DNA from: Fistulifera solaris
Taxonomy: Eukaryota; Bacillariophyta; Bacillariophyceae; Naviculales; Stauroneidaceae
DNA length: 64,000 nucleotides
Reading direction: 5' to 3'
Assembly (NCBI GenBank): GCA_030295235.1
Contig: AP026164.1
Span: forward strand, 1,364,001-1,428,000
The position numbers and the translations under genes were made by a program. Every line of letters begins with the position of its first letter. Within the stretch, counting starts at the first letter, position 1. Shown here one piece after another: positions 54,978-64,000 of this stretch. Below the pieces are notes generated by a model that was not told the origin of the DNA, did not search any database, and saw only the letters and a program-made list of their open reading frames with translations.

Positions 54978-57109
54978 ATGGATTTCTCTTCGATTCCGCG
55001 TGCCATTGACAGCTTGCAGCGCCGGCATCCACCTTTGGATGCGGCAATCTTGAAACGGCCGAAAAGATGCGAAACGCGACCGACCCAGAGCTCTTGACGC
55101 GTGCCGCAGAACGATTACTCGAGGATGCGACGCGATGGGAATCGTTAGCTGTTGGTTTGCTCGTAGCGACGGAACTTTTAGCGCAAACGAAGAAAGGAGC
55201 TGTGTACATGGAAGGACCCCGTGTCCCTTCCACCGACACCGCACCTGTCTACACTCTTCCCGAACTCAACGAGGAACAGCAAACCCAGCTTTGCAACACG
55301 TTACACCGTATTTCTATGGAACATTTAGAGCACCCGGAACCCCGTGTTCGTACCATGGTAGCCAAAGCGATTGCTGCCTATGTTGTCAAGAGCTCGTTGG
55401 AAGTTCGACAGGGATTGCATTCACGTCTTATTGGGTCGATTCATCAGCACATTCAGCAAGGACGAGACGATGCTTCTTCCAAATACAGTCGCAGTTCGAT
55501 GGGGGCGTTGGATGATACGACGGGTTGGAGAGCTCTTGAAACAAACTGGCAGTGTCTTGCGTCTCAAATCAGCGCTATGGGTAGTGACTACTGGCGCGAG
55601 TTCCCCTGCACCGATGATATGCTTGCTGATGTGGAATATTCCTGCGTGACTCATGTCAATCGCCACGTGCGTGCGGCTGGTATGGCCGTTTTAGAGCAAG
55701 CCGTCATAGCGGCAGCGGAGCATGATGACATTTTGCAAGGCCCGTTGCGAAAGACGATCAAAGCCGTCATCAGGACGGGCTTGGCGGATAACTGGTCCCA
55801 AGTCCGCTTGGCGGCGAGTGTGCTATGTCGCGTGTTCTTAATCACTTTACAAACCAAAGGAGATACTTTGGACGACATCTTTCCGGTCTTGCTGCCGCGT
55901 ATGTGTTTAAACCGCTTTTACCTCGCGCAAGGTGTCCGCTTGTACAGTCATGAAACCTGGAAACTAGTTTTTCCTACACAAGGACTCGAGTTGGTGGTGC
56001 AATATTTGCCGGCGGTCGTGCGCTACTACGTTCAGATGTGCGATGCTGACAACCATGCGGTCCGTGAAGCCGCGTGCCAAGCCATTGCCGAACTGGCGGT
56101 GCGTTTGGGCAGTCATCCAGAACATCGACAAGTTTTGGCAGATCATGTCTCTACTTTATTGCAAGCGCTCATCATGTGTTTCCACGATGAGTCGTGGCCT
56201 GTACGCGATGAAGCTTGCATGGCCACGGGCACGCTATGCAAATGCTTTCCGGAAGATTGCCGTCCTGAATTCAAGTTGTTGTGGGCACGGTGGACGGAAC
56301 AGTTGACGGATCAGATCTGGTCCGTTCGTCGTGACGCTGCTGTTGCTTTGGGTGATGCACTGGATGCGTACGGTGACGAAGTGTGGAAGCTGTTGGAGAA
56401 CGACCTAATTCCCAAGATATTGCCCGCCGCGCGCGATCAGCCCGCAATGACAGCTGCTGAATACAAGGCCCATGTCAACGACATTGAAAAGCACACCGGA
56501 GCTCAGCTTTACAGCTGCGGTAGTTTGGCACCGAAATTGGGAAAGAATCGCAAAGATGGCGCGGGGCGCATTGGTTGTTCTAGTTGCGGTATCGATCGTC
56601 CCAAAGCGCCATGGGAGGCTACCGATGGGTGCATCTACTTGCTGAAGGAATTGTGCATCAAATCCGAAACCCATGCCGAGCTGAATGATAACGTTTTGCT
56701 TCCACTTTTGACAGAACTTGCCGATGTGTGCCGTGTTCAGCATTTTCCGCAGTCTGATGAACTGCGCACGACTTTGTTCAAGCAACTACCGGAAATGGCT
56801 CACGCTTTAGGCAAGCAGCGCTTCAAAGCATTGTATTTGGAGGTGTTCCTGGACCTCCTGTTTCGTACAATTGAGAGTCGAAGTGCTTCGGCACTTGCTC
56901 AGCATGCTGCTCGTCAATGCGCCCTCGAATTGGCTCATTTGATCGGCCCCGCCATCTTTCGTGCACGGCTCGCAGATGAGATGCAACAGCGCTCCTTTGA
57001 TGAAATCATGCGCGAAGAGAAGAGTGGAAGTGGCAACATGATGGATGATCCGGCTTTCTCGCCATTAGGACCTCCAGGGTTGATCGGTTCTGCCCCTTTC
57101 CCTCATTAA
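54978..57109 (+). CDS. HEAT-repeat protein of unknown function (probable frame break near start)
   Basis: A solid ORF runs from the ATG at 55067 (680 aa). An upstream ATG at 54978 reads MDFSSIPRAIDSLQRRHPPL. One missing base near 55047-55050 would join it as DAAILETAEKMRNATDPELL, giving 710 aa; this upstream start is preferred but less certain. The body consists of HEAT/ARM-like helical pairs (RVRTMVAKAIAAYVV, HVRAAGMAVLEQAV, AVREAACQAIAELAVRLG, PVRDEACMATGTLCKCF, SVRRDAAVALGDALDAYG). A Cys-containing insert (GCSSCGIDRPKAPWEATDG) interrupts the repeats at about residue 500. No paralogue-specific name can be given. A scaffold or adaptor role is inferred from the fold only. It starts 40 bp after the tandem repeat. 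Confidence 0.8.
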
Positions 57110-57309
57110 AATTTAATCCTTTCATTTTAATATGTTAAACTGAAGAACTTCGACAGTGTGAAAATTTCTATTACTCTATCGGCAAACTATTTATATATGG
57201 AATGCTCACTTTCTGCCAGTCAAGCTTGTCGTAATACAAAATACCCGAGGGAAAAGTCGTTGTCCTCAGAGGACTACTAGGTGTGCTCGTAAAGCATACA
57301 GAACCCCAA

Positions 57310-57720
57310 TTATTTAACACAGTTACTCGCATTTTTCTTTTGAAGGAAGGCCGGAAAGAAAGATCCAGTATTTTTCTGTGGAGGTAAAGATGTCTGTTTC
57401 GATGGCTTAGGAGCTTGCTCTGAAGCTCGTTTCTCGTCTTCCTTGGGTGTCGTGGCTGGATCCCCACGAGTGATTTTCGACGACTGCTCTTCTGTGATCG
57501 CAGGAGTCTCATTCAAAGCCGGAAAGCTACCGAAAAATTCCCCTTGTCCACAACTTACGGAAGGCTGTCGAGCGCGGCGACTCGGAGTACTAGGCACGCT
57601 CGATGACTCACCGAAGAACGCTTTGCTTCGCTCGTCTCCAGCAAGTGTGAGACTGGCGGTCTTCACTCTGCGGCGTTCGCCCGTTGGGGTGCAAGGTGGT
57701 TTGTCCCTGGTGTTTTCCAT
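57310..57720 (-). CDS. Small disordered protein, unknown
   Basis: 136 aa from the ATG at 57720. Ser/Thr/Pro/Lys-rich with candidate proline-directed phosphosites (CTPTGERRR, VPSTPSRRAR, TTPKEDEK) and two GxFF/SFFPAF-like short motifs (QGEFFGSFPAL, GSFFPAFLQKK). No domain was recognised. Convergent with the HEAT gene (200 bp between stops) and divergent from HisA. Confidence 0.55.
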   Translation of the reverse strand: MENTRDKPPCTPTGERRRVKTASLTLAGDERSKAFFGESSSVPSTPSRRARQPSVSCGQGEFFGSFPALNETPAITEEQSSKITRGDPATTPKEDEKRASEQAPKPSKQTSLPPQKNTGSFFPAFLQKKNASNCVK

Positions 57721-58244
57721 AGCAATGAAAAGTTGCTCTCACTTATGCGGCTGAAGCTACTAGTTGAAGAAGATTTTGTGAAAGATAGAAGATAAACCAA
57801 CAATAGAGAACTGGCGAAAGAATGAGAATTGAAAGAGATCTCGCTTTTTCATGATTGATCCTCGACACAGGTTTCTTAGTTCCTGATGGCAAAGTACACT
57901 TATCGCTACAGTAGAACGGATCGTATCTATTTAGAATTAGGAAAGACTTCTAGTTGACGCACCTCTTTATTTTTTTTGAGAATGAATCAAAAAGTAATTC
58001 AATAGAAGCTACAAGGGCTCAGAGGTCGGAGTGGCATTAATTTTGCAAATACTTAGTACTACAGCCTACTCTTCATACTCCGACACAAAAATTCCACAGC
58101 TTTTCATCACGACTAGTTTTCAGTCACGAGAAAGACATCACTCAGCCATTCAAACTCTCCAACCGTCCGTCACACAAGAAGAGTCGTCCTCACAACATCC
58201 TCATCTCGCAAACCATTGGATCGAGAAGCTTACTTGTTATCAGC
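57721..58244. other. Divergent intergenic region (small protein / HisA)
   Basis: 524 bp without a recognised gene. A short plus-strand ORF (58031-58252) overlaps the HisA start in another frame and is not supported. Confidence 0.4.
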
Positions 58245-59014
58245 ATGACTAAATTCCGACCCTGCATAGATCTTCATCAGGGACAAGTGAAACAGATTGT
58301 TGGCAGCACGCTCACCACCGAATCGACGGACCTGGCTACTAATTTTAGCACAAACAAGCCAGCATCGGACTATGCGGCTCTTTATGCCAAAGACCAACTG
58401 ACCGGAGGTCACGTCATTATGCTAGGACCGGGAAATACGGAAGCAGCTCAGTCGGCGTTGAAAGCTTATCCCAATCATCTGCAGGTTGGAGGAGGCATTG
58501 ATGAAACAAACTGTCAAGAATGGATCGATTTCGGTGCTTCTCACGTCATTATTACCTCAGCCGTGTTCAAAGATGGAAAGGTATACTGGGAGAAATTAAA
58601 ACGTATTGTTGATTTGATTGGCAAAGAAAGACTGGTTTTGGATCTTTCTTGTCGCAAAAGGATGGGGACTACTACGTCGTGACTGATAAATGGCAGAAAT
58701 TTACGGATTATCCTGTGACACCCGACAATCTCAAGGACTTAGCTCAATATTGTGATGAATTCTTAGTGCACGGAGTGGATGTAGAGGGAAAGCAATGTGG
58801 GATTTTGGAAGATTTGGTGGAACTTTTAGGAGAACACTCTCCAGTCCCTGTGACTTACGCTGGCGGAGTTCGAAGTGTAGAGGATTTAGATTTAGTGGAA
58901 CGACTTGGCCAAGGTAAAGTCGACATTACTGTCGGAAGTGCTCTTGACATATTCGGGGGATCTTTCCCTTATGACGACGTTGTTGAATGGCACAAGGAGA
59001 GAAATGCAGAGTGA
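58245..59014 (+). CDS. HIS6: HisA/HIS6: ProFAR isomerase of histidine biosynthesis (one frame break)
   Basis: Fourth step of histidine synthesis: isomerisation of ProFAR (5'-phosphoribosylformimino-AICAR ribotide). The start [20 protein letters not shown] is the usual eukaryotic HIS6 start with the catalytic Asp in CIDLHQG. Further barrel motifs are [49 protein letters not shown] and VTYAGGVRS with a phosphate-binding [10 protein letters not shown]. One base is missing in A4 58656-58659; adding it joins LSCRK to [13 protein letters not shown]. Corrected length is 256 aa. No plastid presequence is evident at this ATG. Confidence 0.9.
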
Positions 59015-59157
59015 AAGCCTTGGACGCAATGTAACATTAAACTACAACATGTTACCCGACCACCTTTCAGAGCAATTCCTGTCTTGCTATGAACCTACAA
59101 ATTAAGTATGCTAGAAGTATTATTCTTTTTATTTTTTAAATGTTGCTGGATTGTTAT

Positions 59158-59585
59158 TTATGGTTTAATGCTCGCACTCTCCAGAGCCCTTTCTCTCGAA
59201 GCAGCCAGGAGCTGCTCTTGCTGGGCTCTATCTTCTGCGGTAAAACTTGTTGATCTTTTTCTTTTTCTTTTTTTTCTGCCGGTGGCTTGGTATCGACCGC
59301 TTCAGTAGCTAGTTCTATTATGTGATGCAAACCCATTTCTTCCAGAGCCTGTTCCACATGAACTGCTTTCGCAATCAAACTATCTTCCGGTAACTGCAAC
59401 TCACTTCCCAATCGCTCTAAGAAGCGCTCGTGGCACAAGACAAGATATTGTAATGCCGCTGCCGTCACCTGAATGTTGCCGTTTTGCTCTAAAATCGATT
59501 CGACTCCGCGACAAGACCAGTTCAATCGTCCTGGAATGTTCGGAGCCTGTCGCTTCCGGAGCTTTAGACTCTTTGATCCGATCAT
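59158..59585 (-). CDS. Small histone-fold-like protein (probable frame break)
   Basis: The ATG at 59585 gives MIGSKSLKLRKRQAPNIPGR followed by helices WSCRGVESILEQNG, VTAAALQYLVLCHERFLERL and DSLIAKAVHVEQALEEMGL. This is the short-long-short helix pattern of a histone fold (CENP-S/TAF/NF-Y type); no exact family was assigned. A Lys/Glu-rich linker follows. The uncorrected frame ends at 59154 with an unlikely tail. One base added in the T-runs 59256-59275 gives a helical tail TAEDRAQQEQLLAASRERAL and a stop at 59158, 142 aa in all. I favour the latter, without proof. Confidence 0.5.
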
Positions 59586-59993
59586 GTTCTTATTGAAAGA
59601 CACAGACACCTTTCAAACAGATACGCGTCGAACAAAAGGATAAATTGTGAAGATAAAGCAACAAATGCAACAAACCTCGCATTGCCTTTCAAGTTTTCGT
59701 CCGCCATTTGTCAGAGTTCGTAATTCGACATGATTTTGAGTCGGGTGTTGAGGTCAGAATTCCATTTTCCAACTGTCAGAATTGTACTCTTCGAGAGACA
59801 CCGCGCTGGCATTTATGTCGCTCGTTCGGAAGAACGAACGCTCGTCCCGTTTTCACTCCGTCGCATTCATTTGCTGCTCTGTTGCGTTGTTGCAGACCGT
59901 TGGAGGCAAACAATACTATTCCACCAATTCGAAATAAATTGTCAAGCAACAAGCGATCTATCAACGCAAGGAACTGCATTCGATCGATCAAAA
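59586..59993. other. Divergent intergenic region (histone-fold-like / ATG13)
   Basis: 408 bp. An in-frame ATG at 59730 would extend ATG13 by 88 residues, but that segment is not conserved-looking, so it is treated as leader. Confidence 0.4.
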
Positions 59994-62007
59994 ATGTCAA
60001 ACTTTGCCTACCCGCACATGCGGGCTGCGGAAGTCAACCACAATGGACCTCGGTCGAAGTGTGATCAAGTCATTTATGAGGCTATTGCTAAAGCCTGCGA
60101 GATTGTGGTATCGAGTCGGGTAACGCACGCGAACGATGCGGGGAGCAGTCGCTTTAATTTGCATATTCCGGAAATCAGTCAAGTGCGATCGATTTTGCAG
60201 GCGTGGAGGCTGACGCTTCATGTACCGATTCGTCTGGATGTTTACTATCAGCACGAAGGGGATCGACGCGAATTGCTGGAACGGTGGTGTTTAGAGTACA
60301 AGCCTACTTCGACCGAACACTTCATCCAGACCGAAGGAGTCGTCACGCAGGATCCTATCGTGCAGCTGAGGCACGTCTGTAAACGAATTGTTTTATGGCT
60401 GCGAACTCTTTACTGCTGGACTAGACTTTTGCCCGCGCAGGCTTTAAACAAAAAGGTGTCAAGTCACCGATTGGTTTTTCCATTTACGTTAATTCGGAAA
60501 GAAAAGATGATATCACGGATTTAACCCAAAATCAGGGCTTTCGGTGGCAACGGCAGCCATCGTCGGTTGTTTCTCCTTACGGCGAACTAGAATGGAAAGT
60601 CATTTATAGCTCTTCCGTCTCCCGGTTAGTCGCACTGCAAAAGCCAACCAAATCCGTTGCTATATCGATTCCTGTCTCAAATACTCCCAGTCAGTCGGAA
60701 TCAGATGGAAGGCAGATGATCCGTCACTCGGCACCGTCCCATTTCGTGACGATGCGAGCAAAGAGCTTCAACAGCTCGAACGATAATCATCTAACAAGAA
60801 CAAAGAACTTCAATGACCAGCAAAACACATACGATCCCTCTTCTTTCGTTCGTCCCGTGCACCAGTCTACTACGGCAACCGGATTTTCTCCTCATGGCGT
60901 TTTGAAACGGCGTCATACTTCGATTGGCCAAGAGAGTGCGCCTACGGTTGAAACGGGAAACTTACACGCCCCTGAGCGCATTCTCTCGGGCCTGTCTTTG
61001 GCGATGATGTCTATGAATCAAGACGACGATGACGATGATGACGAAAGTTTCAACATTTCAAGTGATGAACCAGATCTGCCGTCCGATGCCGTAAGTCGGC
61101 GACATGCAGCGTTGCATCAAGTTCCGTTGCACGTTTTGGAGCAACAACAATCACATCATCACCCTGTACCTGCTTCACGAGAGTATGGCTACGGCTACAA
61201 CAATCACATTGCGTGGCAAAACATTCAGCCTTCCATCTCAAAACCAGTAGTTGGTCGTTCTTTTCTGATCTGAGTGACAACAACAATACCTACAGTAAGA
61301 CGCCAACTTATAGTTCGTCATTTCTGGGAAGCACTCCGCCTTCCGCTGCATTCTTGGGTGCTACACCGCCAACTACTTCAAGCTTTCCGCGCCCTGGCTC
61401 AACCATGATGACGCCTCCCTTCAAACCACGGCCGATGGGTTTTGTGCATGAGCCCTTAAACGTCTCTTCGCTTATTCCTCCTCAAGCCGGTGGAATGCAC
61501 ATCGCTGAGAACAAGTCCGGTTCGTTGCAGCCGCAGACCTCGCTAGATCTTTTGCACTCTAGTCCATTTCAGCAACAAGCGCAACTCACGTCTTTGGTAT
61601 CGTCATTTTCGGGATTCGCCGATGGGACGGGATTAAATTCATCGTTGGTGGATCGAACTTTGTGGAATAGTGGAGCACCATCGCGTAGCCAGAGAGAAGA
61701 CGACGATTTTTACGAAGAAGATATCCCCTTTGCAGTCGAAGAAGATACGGTCAGCGCCACAAAGCATCAAAGTCCTGGTTCGTCCCTCATGTACGCTTCA
61801 TCTGCAGTAGCATCATTTGCGCAGAAATGTACAGCGAGCCAACGACTGAGCATCTTTGAGAGTGATACGGCTGCTGATGCTGTATCCCCTTTGACGGACA
61901 ATGTGGCTGACAAGCTGTCAGAGTTTCGGTCTTTCGATGCTTCGCTGCAGGCTTCAAGTAGATATGCGGGCGGCAATTCTTCAACGGTTTTTTCCTTGCG
62001 AACATAA
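59994..62007 (+). CDS. ATG13: ATG13-like autophagy protein (two frame breaks)
   Basis: Regulatory subunit of the Atg1/ULK kinase complex. From the ATG at 59994: CDQVIYEAIAKACEIVVSSR, RLDVYYQHEGDRRELLERW and HVCKRIVLWLRTLYCWTRLL with LLPAQ, the diagnostic HORMA-domain order of ATG13. Missing single bases in TTT 60443-60445 (restores QAFKQKGVKSPIGFSIYV) and T4 61261-61264 (restores GRSFSDLSDNNN). Corrected length is 671 aa. After about residue 220 the protein is a long Ser/Pro/Gln-rich disordered tail, normal for ATG13. It has an Asp run (codons at about 61021-61043) and repeated SSFLGSTPPSAAFLGATPP-like phrases. Confidence 0.82.
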
Positions 62008-62611
62008 TGGTTTTTCTGAGAATGTAGTACTTATGATGTCAAAACTAAATGTATCCCTGGCTTAGACCCCTATTCACTCATTTTCGGTCGAAATCAGGCT
62101 TTGCATGATCATGCATCATGCATGAATACGATTAGGGCAAACATGACTGTGTGCCGCAACCTGCTTGTTTTTCTGGTGTTTCGTGTGACGGAGAACCGTG
62201 ACCGTGACGACTCGTGACTAGGTGATGTCCGTTGGCCGTTGGCACATGTTTCTGTTCTACGAAATACCTGTACTGGTACCGTAATAGAAAAATGTGCTAA
62301 AGTAGGTGTCGGTTTCTTTTTGTGCTTGCAAGGCAATGCCTGCTGGTACGCAATACCGAGATACATAACCTTTGGTCACAGAACGTTAAAAACAGTTAAC
62401 TTCGCATTCTAAAAAATTTGGCATTGATGCATCACATTCGGCATTCGGCCTAGGGGAAATTTGACTTTGAATTTTGGATACGAAATACGAAATACAAGGT
62501 ATTGGTCAACAACAGGAAGCGAATCATCATCATCGACATCTTGCATCTATTTTCAATGCAAACCTAAGTATTCGTGCTATTAACTAGAGAACTAATCTTG
62601 TGTTTTGAATT
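62008..62611. other. Intergenic region
   Basis: 604 bp without a recognised gene. It contains a gcatgatcatgcatcatgcatg palindromic patch (about 62103-62124) and a GTAC patch (cctgtactggtaccg, about 62267-62281). Confidence 0.4.
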
Positions 62612-63546
62612 ATGAGGAGGCGTAAAACGACAAGTACACCATCGTATCATGGCGATGAAAAGGACGAGTTAAAGTCGAAGGGCTCGGGTCGAGAGAGCCG
62701 CTTGGTTGTGTATGGCATGGCGTTTTGCGTGCTGTATGTGCTTGCCCCCCTCGGTCCACATATCATGCGAGCTTTGCCCTTGCTTTTGAGTGGCAGAAAG
62801 CATGAATTTTCCACCATCTTTCGTTATGACATACCATGGGCATGGGCAAAAGATGCGCACCGAGAAGTGTTTCCGGAAATGACCCCTACTTCCTTAGGTT
62901 CGAATTTCGACATAATTATTCAAGAGTATGATGCATACAGAAAGCTATATGGAGAAGCGACGAGTTTCGCTGATATTGACAAGAAGTATCAAGGTTTCAA
63001 GGACAAAGAACCTTGGGGATCTCAGTTTCTGCGAGTTTATGGCGTAGACACGTGCTACGCAGACTACTTTCCCAAAACAATGGAACTTTTCAATCATTGG
63101 GAGTATGAAGCTACTTCGATTATGATTTCCAGGCTTGCACCGGGTCAGACACTACCGGCTCACCTTGGACCTACCAAACTGGTCCTTCGCCATTTGATGG
63201 TCTTGAAAGCAGACTTTGAACCCGAGCCTTCGGCTATCCATATTGGATCATGTTATGCAAAGCCACAAAGCTGTGAACTAAAGAAGTATCCTTGGGAAAA
63301 GAAGGCCAAGAGCGTGTATTTGATGACTCTTTCTGGCACATGGCAGATAATCCCACTCATAAGGAACGAATTGCACTGTTCACCGACGTGAAGCGTGAAA
63401 TGAAAGGGTGGCGAGAGCAGCTGATTTACGATTTGATTATGTACGTCATCAGAGTCAGTGCGTTTGAACCAAAGCATTCTATTGTGGAAAACACGAATCG
63501 TTTTTGCGAGGCTGCAAAACGCAAACAATCGGGCCAATCAAGTTAG
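62612..63546 (+). CDS. Aspartyl/asparaginyl beta-hydroxylase-like membrane protein (one frame break)
   Basis: Type II membrane topology: a Lys/Arg-rich N-terminus, then a TM helix LVVYGMAFCVLYVLAPLG. The catalytic region follows the Asp/Asn hydroxylase pattern of 2-oxoglutarate/iron enzymes: PWGSQFLRVYG, ISRLAPGQTLPAHLGPTKLV with the first metal His, LRHLMVLKADFEP, and VFDDSFWHMADNPTHKERIA with the second His and the 2OG-binding Arg. One base is missing in A4 63297-63300, and adding it joins YPWEKEGQERVFDDSFWH. Corrected length is 311 aa. The substrate is unknown; ER or Golgi lumen is inferred. Confidence 0.83.
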
Positions 63547-63728
63547 GTTGAAGCGTATGTTTGAGTGGGTTCAATAATTGTAAAGTGACAGTCATTACCA
63601 AAACTCTCTACTCAATTTTTGACTTTGGGTGTAGGTATGACTTCTACAGGGATTAAGTGTCAAACTAGCGAATGTCAAGAGAGCGGGTTCGAGCAAAGAA
63701 TGCTCGCGTTTGCTCATGCATTATGGAG

Positions 63729-63983
63729 TCATGGCGTGCCAACTTTTGTGCTATCCTTGATCGAAATGACGACGTCGTCACTCATTCCCTTTAAAAGCAT
63801 CTGACCTTGATAATCGATGACCCCTCGTTTCTTTGCTGATTTTAGTGTCCCTACAAGAGCTTCGTAATAATTTGCGACTTGGTCATCGTCAAACAATTCT
63901 CCGAACTTGACCTGCGGCGAACCAGGTTCACCTATGCGTTGAATGTCCTGTACGAGTTGTCTGATTTCCTCATTTATGCGTTC
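63729..63983 (-). CDS. Costars-family protein, partial (5' part beyond window)
   Basis: Minus-strand frame ending in TGA at 63731-63729, readable as ERINEEIRQLVQDIQRIGEP, then VKFGELFDDDQVANYYEALV, GTLKSAKKRG and DYQGQMLLKGMSDDVVI. This is the Costars domain (ABRACL and C-terminal STARS family; small actin-related regulators), nearly complete at about 84 aa. The frame meets a stop just upstream, and an AG acceptor (CAACAAG|GAACGC) at 63985-63984 suggests the start codon lies in an exon beyond the right edge. Confidence 0.8.
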   Translation of the reverse strand, partial: ERINEEIRQLVQDIQRIGEPGSPQVKFGELFDDDQVANYYEALVGTLKSAKKRGVIDYQGQMLLKGMSDDVVISIKDSTKVGTP

Positions 63984-64000
63984 CTTGTTGATTCAAAGAG

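Noticed and set aside
59730-59993. 88-residue N-terminal extension of ATG13
   Set aside because: In frame with an ATG, but the segment shows no conserved features and overlaps the divergent promoter. The ATG at 59994 sits just before the recognisable HORMA sequence.

Overview
The window is nuclear DNA from a photosynthetic stramenopile, most probably a pennate diatom close to or identical with Phaeodactylum tricornutum. This is an inference. It rests on plastid presequences with ASAF-like cleavage sites on fatty-acid genes (SSAFT, SEAFT, SQAFQ), short GT-AG introns of about 70-185 bp, dense genes on both strands, a cytochrome b5 front-end desaturase, and several families with no recognisable homologue outside diatoms. 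No bacterial, organellar, CRISPR or rRNA features were seen, and no tRNA was recognised by eye.

Layout. 0.8-4.4 kb: an HMG-box protein and DONSON. 5.4-12.3 kb: an insulysin-type M16 protease and a gp78/AMFR-type ubiquitin ligase. 12.9-14.1 kb: two small unknown genes. 15.1-18.4 kb: the oligosaccharyltransferase catalytic subunit STT3 fused to an ankyrin-like tail. 18.4-20.7 kb: an M13 protease. 21.8-28.2 kb: VPS54, an unknown membrane protein and a four-TM protein. 29.3-34.3 kb: plastid fatty-acid synthase genes KAS III (FabH) and KAS II (FabF) on either side of a zinc MDR dehydrogenase. 34.5-37.8 kb: tandem paralogous EF-hand membrane proteins. 38.4-47.7 kb: a mitochondrial carrier, a PPR protein, a plastid-type front-end desaturase and Tudor-SN. 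48.8-54.9 kb: the only repeat-rich zone, with a decayed FabH copy followed by a 2.54-kb tandem duplication carrying a gutted PIF/Harbinger-like transposon. 55-64 kb: a HEAT-repeat protein, a small unknown, HisA/HIS6, a small histone-fold-like protein, ATG13, an aspartyl/asparaginyl hydroxylase-like protein, and a Costars protein running off the right edge.

Themes. Three genes serve plastid lipid synthesis (FabH, FabF, desaturase). Several serve the secretory and degradative system (STT3, AMFR/gp78, VPS54, ATG13, the four-TM protein, two metalloproteases).

Caution. About half of the genes carry one or more single-base frame breaks, nearly all at short mononucleotide runs. In each case a one-base change restores alignment to a well-known family. 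The two copies of the tandem repeat differ from each other in the same way. I read this mainly as assembly error, so coordinates of broken genes are given as whole spans with each break listed. The most distinctive biological signal is a 14-nt micro-exon that encodes the core of the zinc-binding HxxEH motif of the M16 protease. A 28-nt micro-exon lies in the neighbouring M13 protease.
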